Assembly (NCBI GenBank): GCA_964625575.1
Contig: CAZVBQ010000001.1
Location: forward strand, 186,001-250,000
DNA from: UTCHB3 sp964625575
GTDB taxonomy: Bacteria; Bacteroidota; Ignavibacteria; Ignavibacteriales; Ignavibacteriaceae
DNA length: 64,000 bases
Reading direction: 5' to 3'
Under the pieces are notes generated by a model that saw only the letters and a program-made list of their open reading frames with translations, did not search any database and was not told the origin of the DNA. Positions within the stretch are counted from its first letter, which is position 1, and each line of letters begins with the position of its first letter. A program made the translations under genes and the position numbers. This document shows positions 15,773 through 24,975 of the stretch, piece by piece.

Positions 15773-17059
15773 TCAGCACCAGCCTCTATCGTGGCAAGCC
15801 TGTACGACCCTGCTGACCGCGATAACATAAGCTGCATCCCTCATGTAGATCTTCTTCTTCGCGGAAGTATCGTAGACAGCGTGGAATGCTGATGTCATTT
15901 TCGAATCAAGCTTTGAAAGCACTTCTTCTTTGTCCCAGAAGTAGTTCATGTTGCCCTGTACCTGCTCAAAGTAGCTACAGGTAACTCCACCGGCGTTGGC
16001 GAGGAAGTCAGGAACAACAAAAATGCCTTTCTGTTCAAAGTACTTGTCAGCAGCCGGAGTTGTAGGTCCATTGGCACCTTCAACTACAAATTTAACTTTA
16101 GGACTGATCTTGACAACATTGTCTTCTCTGATCTGGTTCTCGAGAGCGGCAGGGATCAGAATGTCTACATCCTGCTCAATCCATTTTTCACCCGGGAGAA
16201 CTTCATAACCAAGCTCTTTGGCTTTGTCTTTATTGATACCACCGAACTTGTTTGTGATGCCGAGGAGTTCTTGAAGGTCGATACCGGAGAGTCTTCTGAA
16301 CGTGTATGAAGCCTGATCTTCTTCGTCCCAACTCGAAACACATACAACCTTGCCACCAAGCTGGGTGTAAAGTTTTATCGCGTATTGCGCAACATTTCCG
16401 AAGCCTTGAACGCTGGCGCAGGTATCCTTAGGATCGACACCTTTAAGTTTAAGAGCTTCACGGAGAGTGAAGATAACACCGTAACCGGTTGCTTCTGTTC
16501 TTCCGAGTGAACCACCCATACCAACAGGTTTTCCGGTAATGAATCCGGGGTATTTACCGCCATGGATCGTTTCAAACTCATCAAGCATCCAAAGCATGTG
16601 CTGAGGGTTTGTCATTACGTCGGGAGCCGGTACGTCTTGAATAGGACCAACATTTCTTGCAATTTGTCTAACCCAACCACGGCAAATGGCTTCTTGCTCT
16701 CTCATGCTGAGGTTGTGAGGGTTACAGATAACGCCGCCTTTACCGCCGCCGAGCGGGATATCAACAACGGCGCATTTCCATGTCATCCACATTGAAAGGG
16801 CGCGGACAGTATCAACTGTCTCCTGGGGGTGGAAACGGATTCCACCTTTGGCAGGGCCTCTGGCGTCATTGTGCTGACACCTGAAACCACGGAAAACCCT
16901 ACGGCTTCCGTCGTCCATTCTTACTGGAATACTGAAATGATATTCTCTTAAAGGGTTTCTTAACAGATCACGTGTCGATTCATCGAGTTCAAGAAGATCT
17001 GCTACTTTATCAAATTGAGCCTGAGCCATCGCAAAAGCGTTGAAGCCTGCATCAGCCAT
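15773..17059 (-). CDS. gdhA: Glu/Leu/Phe/Val family dehydrogenase (glutamate dehydrogenase)
   Basis: 428 residues, matching hexameric glutamate dehydrogenases of the 420-residue class. The enzyme interconverts glutamate and 2-oxoglutarate plus ammonia. Substrate-domain motifs: FRCQHNDARGPAKGGIRFHP, WKCAVVDIPLGGGKGGV with the catalytic-lysine loop, and VPAPDVMTNPQHMLWM. The Rossmann domain begins near VQGFGNVAQYAIKL, followed by VEGANGPTTP. A strong ribosome-binding site (GGAGG) precedes the ATG, suggesting high expression. It is transcribed alone: its own terminator lies downstream and a 128-base AT-rich leader upstream. Cofactor preference is not clear by eye. Confidence 0.95.
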   Translation of the reverse strand: MADAGFNAFAMAQAQFDKVADLLELDESTRDLLRNPLREYHFSIPVRMDDGSRRVFRGFRCQHNDARGPAKGGIRFHPQETVDTVRALSMWMTWKCAVVDIPLGGGKGGVICNPHNLSMREQEAICRGWVRQIARNVGPIQDVPAPDVMTNPQHMLWMLDEFETIHGGKYPGFITGKPVGMGGSLGRTEATGYGVIFTLREALKLKGVDPKDTCASVQGFGNVAQYAIKLYTQLGGKVVCVSSWDEEDQASYTFRRLSGIDLQELLGITNKFGGINKDKAKELGYEVLPGEKWIEQDVDILIPAALENQIREDNVVKISPKVKFVVEGANGPTTPAADKYFEQKGIFVVPDFLANAGGVTCSYFEQVQGNMNYFWDKEEVLSKLDSKMTSAFHAVYDTSAKKKIYMRDAAYVIAVSRVVQACHDRGWC

Positions 17060-17187
17060 TTTTTGCCTCCATTATCATAATTGAGTATGTATCCGTTAAA
17101 CGATCATTTTTCATATAGAAAAATAATTATTTGAGATATTAAACTACACAACATTTCAACAAAAGGCAAATTTCCAAATGAAAATTT

Positions 17188-18477
17188 TCACATTGGTTCA
17201 TTATTTCTTAGCGCCCTGTGAGCTATGTCGTTCCGGAAATAAATATTCTTGAAATTTATTCCCTTCATGCCTTCATAGGCCTTTACCACAGCTTCGGAGA
17301 TGTCGCCTTTCGCGCTCACTCCTGTTACTCCCAATACCCTTCCTCCCGAGGTTACTATCTCACCGTCATGCACGGAAGTGCCGGCATGAAAAACCAGTGT
17401 GTCACCGGGGACTTGCTCAAGTCCGCTGACAACAAAACCTTTTTCGAAACTGCCGGGATATCCTCCCGAGGCCGCGACCAGACAAACGGCAGCTCCGTTA
17501 ACTCCGGAAACGGCAGATCGATCCAGCTCACCTGAAGCAACTGAATAGAGCAATTTCAATACATCCCCTTGTACCACCGGAAGTACCGCTTGTGTCTCGG
17601 GATCTCCGAAACGGCAATTGAATTCCACAACTTTGGGACCGTCGGCCGTTATCATCAGTCCGGCATAAAGGCATCCCGAAAATGGATTATTTTCTTCCCG
17701 CAATGCTCTCAGAAATGGTTTTATCACCTTTTCTTCAATCGATAACTGCAACTCAGGTGTGACCACTGGAGCCGGTGCATAAGCCCCCATTCCTCCGGTG
17801 TTAGGCCCCGTATCCCCGTCCCCGGCTCTTTTATGATCCTGCGCGGCGGGAAGGCAGACAAAGTTTGTGCCATCAGTTATTGAAAATATTGATGCTTCCT
17901 CACCCTCCATGAACTCTTCTATGACAACCTTGTCACCTGAATCACCAAAGACTTTGGCAACCATTATCTCACGAAGGGCTGTTTCAGCCTCATTAAACCC
18001 GGAGGCGATAACCACCCCTTTACCGGCTGCAAGTCCGTCTGCTTTCAGAACCACCGGAAATTTTCCATTCCTAAGATATTCGAGTGCTTCATCAAATTCC
18101 GAGGATGAAAATTCCCGGTAATCCGCGGTTGGAATGCCGTGTTTTGTCATTATCATTTTGGCATAAGTCTTTTCCGACTCAACCCGCGCGGCTTTCTTTG
18201 TGGGAGCGAAAACTTTAAGTCCTTGCTCACGAAGGTGATCTCCAAGTCCGTCAACTATCGGAATTTCAGGACCGATCACAACCAGATCAATCGCATCGTT
18301 CAGCAGAAAGGATGCCACCGCCTGGTGGTCTTTAAGATCAAGATCGATATTCTCACCGAGTGCAACGGTTCCACCGTTACCCGGGATAAAAAGTATTTTC
18401 TCACAAAGGGGTGACTTTTTAATCGAATACCCCAGAGCATGTTCACGTCCGCCACTTCCGATTATCGCGATTTTCAT
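17188..18477 (-). CDS. purD: Phosphoribosylamine--glycine ligase
   Basis: 429 residues from the ATG at 18475-18477; the preceding TTG is in frame but unnecessary, since the ATG overlaps the upstream stop (TGATG). PurD joins glycine to phosphoribosylamine, the second step of purine synthesis. Diagnostic parts: N-domain IGSGGREHALGYSI, GPEIPIVDGLGD, ATP-grasp FPVVLKADGLAAGKGVVIA, KVVIEEFMEGEEASIF, GDGDTGPNTGGMGAYAP and FNCRFGDPETQAVLP. Length is normal. It is the last gene of a guaB-pepP-glycosyltransferase-purD run with overlapping junctions. Confidence 0.97.
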   Translation of the reverse strand: MKIAIIGSGGREHALGYSIKKSPLCEKILFIPGNGGTVALGENIDLDLKDHQAVASFLLNDAIDLVVIGPEIPIVDGLGDHLREQGLKVFAPTKKAARVESEKTYAKMIMTKHGIPTADYREFSSSEFDEALEYLRNGKFPVVLKADGLAAGKGVVIASGFNEAETALREIMVAKVFGDSGDKVVIEEFMEGEEASIFSITDGTNFVCLPAAQDHKRAGDGDTGPNTGGMGAYAPAPVVTPELQLSIEEKVIKPFLRALREENNPFSGCLYAGLMITADGPKVVEFNCRFGDPETQAVLPVVQGDVLKLLYSVASGELDRSAVSGVNGAAVCLVAASGGYPGSFEKGFVVSGLEQVPGDTLVFHAGTSVHDGEIVTSGGRVLGVTGVSAKGDISEAVVKAYEGMKGINFKNIYFRNDIAHRALRNNEPM

Positions 18478-19760
18478 CAATGCACCTTAAGGAAAAACTG
18501 AAATTCTGTTGCCAGTTGACCCGTTAACAACCGTCTGTCAAACTTCGCGACAAACTCATCATCGGGAACGGGTTGACGGCCTGAGGCAAAATCATTGTAA
18601 GCTCTCAAAATGTTTGCTTTAATTGTCTTTACATCGTAGGGGTCAGAGATGTATGAGGCGCCATATTCCTGCAAGTGCGAACGGAGCGCGCCCTCGGGCA
18701 GGCAAGCAAGTATCGGCTTTTTCGTGCCGAAATACTCATACATCTTGCTGCTTGAGATCGTGTCAGCATTTCTTCCCTTGCCGACCATGAACCAAAGGAG
18801 GTCGCTCGCCATTACTTTTTTCAATGCCTCTATGTGCTCCATGTAGCTGTGTTCAACCACAAAATTCTGAAGGTTGTACCTTCTTATAAGCCTTCGGTTT
18901 TCGATCCTGAGGAATCCGATGAAGTGCAGTTCAATGTTCACCGCCACTTCCGGATTTTCCTTCAGCAACTGTTTGAATGCCCTCAGAAAGTACTTTGGCG
19001 TAATAAATTCATAGAAAATTCCGGAATAAGTGATCACCATCTTTTTGGTAAGTTTTACGGCCCCTGCCTTTGCCAGAGAAACATCTGTTGAATCGTATCC
19101 GTGCGGGATGATCAGCATTTTTTTGTGAGTGAGAAATGGATAATTCTTCATCATCCGTTCCTTCAACCTTCGGTTTGTGACAATCACCTTGTCAACTTTC
19201 CTGAGAGCTGCATCCTCTTCACGCTTCACCTTCAGACGGTGCCAGGGTGTTGGATAAATGGCGAACTGATTGCCGTACCAGAGATCACGGTAATCGACAA
19301 AGACAGGAATATGGAATTCATCGCCGATCTTTATCGCAGCTTCGAATGAAGTGAAAGGAGGCCCGGTAACAAAGATAACATCAAAATTCTCTTCACTGCA
19401 AAGTTTTTTCGCTTCCTTGTACGCTTTTTTTGCCCAGGATCTTTTATTGTCGGTGATGTTCAACCAGGCACTGACGTAAGCGTACATTTTCCTGAAGATC
19501 TCGCGCGGCATTTTAACTGTCCCCTTTTTCTTGAGGATCGAGTTGATCTCCTTGCCACTGACCCTCACCACTCTGATATTTTCATCTTTCAGGTCGTTAA
19601 GCAATGAGTGATCGTGCGCGAAGTAAGCGATGTCACCCGTGGTTATAACAGTGGGTGCCCAATTGAATCCGGGAAGGAATTTTACAAACTTTGTAGTCCT
19701 CTGTACCCCGCTCAGTCCTTTTGGGGGGAAATAATATGCAAAAATTAAGGCTTTATACAT
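18477..19760 (-). CDS. Glycosyltransferase, family 4 type
   Basis: 427 residues. The start YKALIFAYYFPPKGLSGVQRTTKFVKFLP is the classic N-terminus of GT4-fold transferases that modify surface sugars. The donor half has IPHGYDS, the KMVITYSGIFYE strand and a C-terminal region with AKGRNADTISSSKMYEYFGTKKPIL, where the conserved acidic/KxxEY-like element contacts the nucleotide sugar. No membrane span, so it is cytosolic or peripheral. It is sandwiched between a purine gene and a peptidase with 1-base overlap and 3-base gap, so it is co-transcribed with genes of unrelated function. Donor and acceptor are unknown. Confidence 0.85.
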   Translation of the reverse strand: MYKALIFAYYFPPKGLSGVQRTTKFVKFLPGFNWAPTVITTGDIAYFAHDHSLLNDLKDENIRVVRVSGKEINSILKKKGTVKMPREIFRKMYAYVSAWLNITDNKRSWAKKAYKEAKKLCSEENFDVIFVTGPPFTSFEAAIKIGDEFHIPVFVDYRDLWYGNQFAIYPTPWHRLKVKREEDAALRKVDKVIVTNRRLKERMMKNYPFLTHKKMLIIPHGYDSTDVSLAKAGAVKLTKKMVITYSGIFYEFITPKYFLRAFKQLLKENPEVAVNIELHFIGFLRIENRRLIRRYNLQNFVVEHSYMEHIEALKKVMASDLLWFMVGKGRNADTISSSKMYEYFGTKKPILACLPEGALRSHLQEYGASYISDPYDVKTIKANILRAYNDFASGRQPVPDDEFVAKFDRRLLTGQLATEFQFFLKVH

Positions 19761-19763
19761 TCT

Positions 19764-20810
19764 TCAGATAAGTTTTGTGACACCTTTTTCGGTGACTAAA
19801 TAATCGTGTTCGATCCGTACCCCGAACTTATCGGGGACGTAGATCCCGGGTTCAAGGGTAATTATCTGCCCGGTTTGAAAAGTATGTCCGGAATTGCCGG
19901 ATATTCTGGGAAATTGATGAACCTTGTATCCCAAGCCATGCCCCAGAGCATGCGGCAGGCATTCGGAAGGTTCAGCATGAAGAGCAACCAAAGTGTGTAA
20001 GGCGCTCTCTCCCGGTTTTGAGCACTCAACCAAATTGGCAATTTCATTTTCTGCAACTTTAAGAGCTTTTTTTACCGCTTTTCGCACATTTTGGTACTCA
20101 GTGTCCGGCGAATCTCCAAACCAGAACGAGCGGGTGATGTCGGTTGAAACCCCCTGATATCTGACCCCAAAATCGATCAGAATCGGCATTTCTGCTTTAA
20201 GCTTTTTGTTTGTTGGTTCAGTATGGATCCGCGCGGTATTCTCACCAAAACTTACGATTGGAGTAAATGCTTCCTCACATCCGGCAGAGTGGATAAGATA
20301 ACTGATCTCGGCCCTGAGTTTGAACTCTTTGATCCCCTCTTTTAATAATTGGGGAAGTTTCTTTTCAATTTTTTCGGTTAATGAGGCTGCTTTACTGAAT
20401 CGCTTCAAAGTCTCTTTGTCGGCGACCGAAATGAAACTTTCAATCCGCGAAGTCAAATCGCGCCCGGAAGTAATGATGTGGCGCGTTTGCTCCCGCGCGC
20501 CCGGTGGGAATGATGAGTCATGGCCGAATGCCCCACCGATACGCTCCAATTGTTGGATCACAAGTGCCAGTGGATCTTTTACGATCTTTCTCACCAACCT
20601 GTGATCGCTTGCCCATAGATCACCAGCGTATCTTGGATCGGTTACAACATAAATGTGTTTTCTAAAAACAACAAGGAAGGCGTTGGAAGACTTGAAGTCG
20701 GTGAAGAACCGTATTGAATCCTGATCACTAAGAATTATCATCTCCAGTTCCTCCCCGTGTAGAAGGTCGAAAAGGAAATGGAAACGCGGTGTCAGGAAAT
20801 TGTGAATCAT
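19764..20810 (-). CDS. M24 family aminopeptidase (Xaa-Pro dipeptidase type)
   Basis: 348 residues. The C-terminal pita-bread domain carries all five metal ligands: the Asp pair in LIDFGVRYQGVSTDITRSFW, His in LPHALGHGLGYKVHQ, and the two Glu in TLEPGIYVP and GVRIEHDYLVT. The N-terminal creatinase-like domain is short. The first ATG (20808-20810) overlaps the guaB stop as ATGA. A second ATG at 20739-20741 (MIILSDQDSIRFF) has GAGGA six bases before it and aligns better with family N-termini, so the true protein may be 325 residues. It cleaves peptides before proline; cytosolic. Confidence 0.9.
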   Translation of the reverse strand: MIHNFLTPRFHFLFDLLHGEELEMIILSDQDSIRFFTDFKSSNAFLVVFRKHIYVVTDPRYAGDLWASDHRLVRKIVKDPLALVIQQLERIGGAFGHDSSFPPGAREQTRHIITSGRDLTSRIESFISVADKETLKRFSKAASLTEKIEKKLPQLLKEGIKEFKLRAEISYLIHSAGCEEAFTPIVSFGENTARIHTEPTNKKLKAEMPILIDFGVRYQGVSTDITRSFWFGDSPDTEYQNVRKAVKKALKVAENEIANLVECSKPGESALHTLVALHAEPSECLPHALGHGLGYKVHQFPRISGNSGHTFQTGQIITLEPGIYVPDKFGVRIEHDYLVTEKGVTKLI

Positions 20811-22276
20811 AATTTTTGGTAGTTGGGAGCTTCCTTCGTCACAATAATATCGTGAGGGTGACTCTCTTTAAGTGAAGCGGCGGTTATTTTTACAAACCTG
20901 CTGTTTGTTTTCAGTTCTTCAATAGTCGTTGCACCCGCGTAACCCATTGACGCTCTAAGTCCACCTGTCAGTTGAAATATAGTGTCAGCGAGTGGACCTT
21001 TATAAGGTACCATTCCCTCCACTCCTTCCGGAACGAGTTTATTTACCTCGGTTTCGGGATCCTGGAAGTAGCGGTCACCACTTCCCTTCTTCATCGCGTC
21101 GAGCGATCCCATCCCACGGTAAACCTTAAAGCTTCTTCCGTCATATAACACTTTCTCGCCAGGACTTTCATCGGTTCCCGCGAAGAGTCCGCCGATCATA
21201 ACGGTATCAGCACCCGCGGCAATCGCTTTGGCAACATCACCGGAATACTTGATACCTCCATCAGCAATTATCGGTATTCCTTTATCTTTTAATGCACGAT
21301 AGACTTCCATAATCGCGCTGATCTGAGGTACACCGATACCGGCAATCACCCTTGTCGTGCAGATCGAACCGGGACCAATACCCACTTTAACCGCGTCAAC
21401 TCCGGCGTTGTAAAGCTCCAATGCCGCCTCATAGGTGGCAATATTTCCGGCAATTAACTGAATCCCGGGATACTTGACCCTGACGGATTTGATGGTTTCG
21501 ATCACTCCCATTGAGTGTCCGTGAGCGGTGTCGATTACAATGACGTCAACCCCGGCCTTGACGAGTTTATCGATCCTCTCAAAAGTATCAGCGCTCACCC
21601 CGACAGCGGCACCGACTCTAAGACGCCCCTTATCATCTTTGCAGGCGTTCGGATAGTGCTTTTTCTTCTGAATGTCCTTGAATGTAATAAGACCTTTAAG
21701 ATAGCCGTCTTTGTCGACCACAGGGAGTTTCTCGATCCTGTGCTTGTGGAGCAGTTCCTCGGCATGTTCGAGTGTTGTACCAACTTCGGCCGTAACAAGG
21801 TTGTGTTTAGTCATAAGCTCACTCACACCAAGGGTGGTATCTTTTACGAATCGCAGGTCACGGTTGGTGAGAATACCGATAAGTTTGCCGGTTGAATCAA
21901 CAATAGGAATCCCCGAAACCGAGTATTTCCGCATCATTTCAAACGCGTCGCCGGCTTTTTTATCTGCGGTAAGCGTTACGGGGTCCTGGATCATTCCGCT
22001 CTCCGAACGCTTTACTTTGTCCGCCTCTTCGGCTTGTTGATCGATCGACATGTTCTTGTGAAGTATCCCGATGCCGCCTTCTCTCGCGATTGCCACCGCG
22101 AGTCTGCTCTCAGTAACCGTATCCATCGCTGCTGAAAGGAAAGGAATATTAAGCGATATCCCCCTCGTCAGTTTGGCGCTGAGATTAACCTGTTTCGGAA
22201 GTACTGCCGATTTTGCCGGCAGGATCAGAACATCATCAAAGGTTATGCCTTCGTAGGCAAACTTATCGTTATTCAT
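20807..22276 (-). CDS. guaB: Inosine-5'-monophosphate dehydrogenase
   Basis: 489 residues, normal for bacterial IMPDH, which oxidises IMP to XMP, the committed step to GMP. The TIM barrel starts with GITFDDVLILPA. Two CBS domains are inserted at about 95-210 (VSGIPIVDSTGKLIGILTNRDLRF; RIEKLPVVDKDGYLKGLITFKDI). The NAD/IMP site has VIDTAHGHS, GIGPGSICTTRVIAG with the catalytic Cys near residue 300, and the flap DRYFQ. The C-terminal GLRASMGYAGATTIEEL is intact. It follows the acyl-CoA dehydrogenase-like gene by 12 bases and overlaps the peptidase gene by four. Confidence 0.98.
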   Translation of the reverse strand: MNNDKFAYEGITFDDVLILPAKSAVLPKQVNLSAKLTRGISLNIPFLSAAMDTVTESRLAVAIAREGGIGILHKNMSIDQQAEEADKVKRSESGMIQDPVTLTADKKAGDAFEMMRKYSVSGIPIVDSTGKLIGILTNRDLRFVKDTTLGVSELMTKHNLVTAEVGTTLEHAEELLHKHRIEKLPVVDKDGYLKGLITFKDIQKKKHYPNACKDDKGRLRVGAAVGVSADTFERIDKLVKAGVDVIVIDTAHGHSMGVIETIKSVRVKYPGIQLIAGNIATYEAALELYNAGVDAVKVGIGPGSICTTRVIAGIGVPQISAIMEVYRALKDKGIPIIADGGIKYSGDVAKAIAAGADTVMIGGLFAGTDESPGEKVLYDGRSFKVYRGMGSLDAMKKGSGDRYFQDPETEVNKLVPEGVEGMVPYKGPLADTIFQLTGGLRASMGYAGATTIEELKTNSRFVKITAASLKESHPHDIIVTKEAPNYQKL

Positions 22277-22288
22277 TTCATTTTCTTT

Positions 22289-23458
22289 TTAGTTGAATGC
22301 AGGCATGCCGGTGATGTCTTCACCGACGATCAGCGTGTGCATTTCATGTGTTCCTTCATAAGTGATAACCGATTCGAGGTTGTTGGCGTGCCTCATCACC
22401 GGGTACTCATCCAGGATACCGTTGGCACCATGAATTCCCCTTGCCATTCTGGCAATTGAAAGGGCAATTTCGCAATTGTTGCGTTTCGCCATTGAAACAT
22501 GCTGGAACCTGAGTTCACCTGAGTCCTTCAACCGTCCAAGTTGGAGATTCATCAACTGGGCTTTGGTTATCTCGGTAACCATATAAACAAGTTTTTCCTG
22601 AGTCATCTGATAACCGGCGATTGGTTTTGAGAATTGAACACGTGATTTTGCGTAGTTGAGAGATGAGTCATAGCATGCCATTGCCGAGCCAACAACGCCC
22701 CAGGCAATTCCATATCGTGCCTGATTGAGGCACATTAATGGTGCTTTAAGTCCTTCAGCTTTTGGCAGTCTGTTCTCTTCAGGAATGAAGACTGAATCAA
22801 AAACGAGTTCTGATGTCACAGACGCGCGAAGTGAATGTTTGCCTTTCATTTCAGGAGCGGTGAAACCTTTCATTCCTTTTTCAACCAGGAATCCTGCAAC
22901 TTTACCGTCAAGTTTAGCCCAGACAACAGCAACATCAGCGAGGGTTCCGTTAGTGATCCACATTTTGGCACCGTTAAGTATGTAACCACCTTCTGTTTTC
23001 TCAGCTTTGGTTACCATGCCTCCGGGGTTTGAACCGAAATCGGGCTCTGTGAGTCCGAAGCAACCGATAACCTCGCCTTTAGCAAGTTTGGGTAGCCATT
23101 TTAATCTTTGCTCTTCACTTCCAAAGGTGTAAATCGGGTACATCACAAGGGCGCTCTGAACGGAAACAAAGCTTCTTACTCCGCTGTCTCCTCTTTCGAG
23201 TTCCTGCATCACAAGACCGTAGGCGACATTGTTCATGTCGGAACCGCCATATTGCGATGGAAGGTTAGCGCCGAACAGTCCTATCTCTCCCATTTTAGGG
23301 ATCAGATCCATTGGGAAGGTACCCTCTCTATAGTTCTTTTCAATGACTGGGATGATGTTGTCCTCAACAAAATCCCTGACCATATCCCTTACCATCTTTT
23401 CTTCATCTGACAATAGCGTATCGATATTAAAATAGTCTACACCGCTGTATCCGGGCAT
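22289..23458 (-). CDS. Acyl-CoA dehydrogenase of the glutaryl-CoA dehydrogenase group
   Basis: 389 residues, FAD flavoprotein. It follows glutaryl-CoA dehydrogenase almost block for block: DSGVRSFVSVQSALVMYPIY (with the Arg that binds the substrate carboxylate in GCDH), GCFGLTEPDFGSNP, MWITNGTLADVAVVWAK, GLKAPLMCLNQARYGIAWG, LQLGRLKDS, and the catalytic base Glu368 in TYEGTHEMH. GCDH oxidises and decarboxylates glutaryl-CoA to crotonyl-CoA in lysine/tryptophan breakdown. No other genes of that pathway are nearby; the upstream neighbour is a semialdehyde dehydrogenase. Electrons would go to an ETF, not in this window. Group assignment is good, exact substrate less so. Confidence 0.88.
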   Translation of the reverse strand: MPGYSGVDYFNIDTLLSDEEKMVRDMVRDFVEDNIIPVIEKNYREGTFPMDLIPKMGEIGLFGANLPSQYGGSDMNNVAYGLVMQELERGDSGVRSFVSVQSALVMYPIYTFGSEEQRLKWLPKLAKGEVIGCFGLTEPDFGSNPGGMVTKAEKTEGGYILNGAKMWITNGTLADVAVVWAKLDGKVAGFLVEKGMKGFTAPEMKGKHSLRASVTSELVFDSVFIPEENRLPKAEGLKAPLMCLNQARYGIAWGVVGSAMACYDSSLNYAKSRVQFSKPIAGYQMTQEKLVYMVTEITKAQLMNLQLGRLKDSGELRFQHVSMAKRNNCEIALSIARMARGIHGANGILDEYPVMRHANNLESVITYEGTHEMHTLIVGEDITGMPAFN

Positions 23459-23559
23459 TTGATCTCCTGTAAATTGATGTGCATTTTTTTGAAAAATATA
23501 ACTTTAAAGTTAAGATTTTATAGAGAGGTGGGCAAACGAAAACTTTAGGAATGATCCAA

Positions 23560-23593
23560 ATATCCCGCTGTCAGAAGCACGACAGCGGGATAT
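23560..23593 (-). terminator. Strong hairpin between the semialdehyde dehydrogenase and the acyl-CoA dehydrogenase genes
   Basis: A perfect 13-base-pair stem, ATATCCCGCTGTC (23560-23572) with GACAGCGGGATAT (23581-23593), loop of 8. On the minus strand it starts 18 bases after the upstream stop and is followed by TTTGGAT, a weak T tract. It probably terminates the M64 peptidase/dehydrogenase transcript. Confidence 0.7.
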
Positions 23594-23610
23594 GGAAATG
23601 TTATAACTTC

Positions 23611-24975
23611 TTACGCGATATAAACGGTCTTTGTATTCACAAACTCCCGTATTCCATGCAGCGAAAGCTCCCTGCCGAAGCCTGATTTTTTGATACCACC
23701 GAATGGGAGCCTGGGATCACTTCTCACGAATCCGTTCACAAAACAAGAGCCCGCTTCGAGTGATTCAAGAGCGACATTTCTTCCGAGTGAACGGTCTGAA
23801 GTGAAGATCGCGGCACCAAGTCCATACTCTGTTGAATTGGCGATCTGAAGTGCCTCCTCCAAGTCACGCACTTTGATCAGTACGGCAACAGGTCCGAACA
23901 CTTCCTCCGTGCAAACCGGTGAATCATCCGCGGCCTCCTCAAGAACGGTTACAGGGTAATAGAAACCGGGCCCACCTGGAATATCGCCACCTATAAGAAT
24001 TTTAGCTCCTTGATTTACAGAGGCTAAAACCTGGTTATGAAGTGCTTTCCGCAGGTCATTCCTTGCCATAGGGCCAATGAAGGTCCCCTGCTCGAACGGA
24101 TCACCAACCTTCAACCCGGAAGCGAGTTTTAGAAATTCCGATTTGAATTCCTCATAAACTTTCTCAAACACCAACACCCTTTTCGCGGCAATACAACTCT
24201 GCCCGGCGTTCAGAAACCTTCCGGTGATGCAAGCCTGAGCAGCTGACTTGATGACCGCCGTGTCAGTTACAATGTAGGGATCACTGCCTCCCAGTTCGAG
24301 AACGCATTTTTTAATCTCACTTCCAGCGATGGCAGCCACTGCACTGCCCGCCCGGGTGCTTCCGGTTAGGGTAACGGCGGCTATTTTGTCATTTCTGATA
24401 ATTGCTTCCACTTCAGGTAGATCAGCAATAACTGTTTTAAATACATTTTCAGGAAATCCGGCTTCCCGCAATATTTTTTCGATCTCAATCGCGCATCCCG
24501 TGACGTTGGGAGAATGCTTCAAAAGTCCACAGTTACCTGCCATCAGCGCGGGAGCCGCGAATCTGAAAACCTGCCAGAACGGGAAATTCCAGGGCATCAC
24601 CGCCAATATCACTCCAAGTGGCCGGTACGCGATAAAACTCTCCGAAGCATCGGTTTTGATCCGCTCAGGAGCCAAAAAAGTTTCACCATTTTCAGCGTAA
24701 TATTCACAAACCCACGCCGATTTCTCGATCTCCCCCTCCCCTTGCGGCAAAGGTTTACCCATCTCACGTGCCATCAATTCAGCAAGGTATTTCTTCTTGT
24801 TTCTAAGAGCAGTTGCGGTTGCCAACAACCACTCTTTCCTCTCAATGAACGATGTTTTTCTGTAATCTCTGAAAGCAAGTTCAACCTTTTCAATCAGGTC
24901 TGTTATCTCACCGGAATCCATGGGATTCCATTCGGAGATGGTTTTGCCCGTCGAAGGGTCTACCGAGTAAAACAT
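23611..24975 (-). CDS. NAD(P)-dependent aldehyde dehydrogenase, succinate-semialdehyde type
   Basis: 454 residues, within the short SSADH class (GabD/Sad-like). The N-terminal part has the cofactor site PLGVILAVMPWNFPFWQV and LTGSTRAGSAVA. The catalytic Glu lies in ELGGSDPYIV and the nucleophile Cys in FLNAGQSCIAAKRV. Later motifs EEVFGPVAVLIKV, STEYGLGAAIFTSD and PFGGIKKSGFGREL are intact. It would oxidise succinic or a related semialdehyde to the acid. Its ATG follows the M64 peptidase stop with no gap. Substrate is inferred from sequence type only. Confidence 0.88.
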   Translation of the reverse strand: MFYSVDPSTGKTISEWNPMDSGEITDLIEKVELAFRDYRKTSFIERKEWLLATATALRNKKKYLAELMAREMGKPLPQGEGEIEKSAWVCEYYAENGETFLAPERIKTDASESFIAYRPLGVILAVMPWNFPFWQVFRFAAPALMAGNCGLLKHSPNVTGCAIEIEKILREAGFPENVFKTVIADLPEVEAIIRNDKIAAVTLTGSTRAGSAVAAIAGSEIKKCVLELGGSDPYIVTDTAVIKSAAQACITGRFLNAGQSCIAAKRVLVFEKVYEEFKSEFLKLASGLKVGDPFEQGTFIGPMARNDLRKALHNQVLASVNQGAKILIGGDIPGGPGFYYPVTVLEEAADDSPVCTEEVFGPVAVLIKVRDLEEALQIANSTEYGLGAAIFTSDRSLGRNVALESLEAGSCFVNGFVRSDPRLPFGGIKKSGFGRELSLHGIREFVNTKTVYIA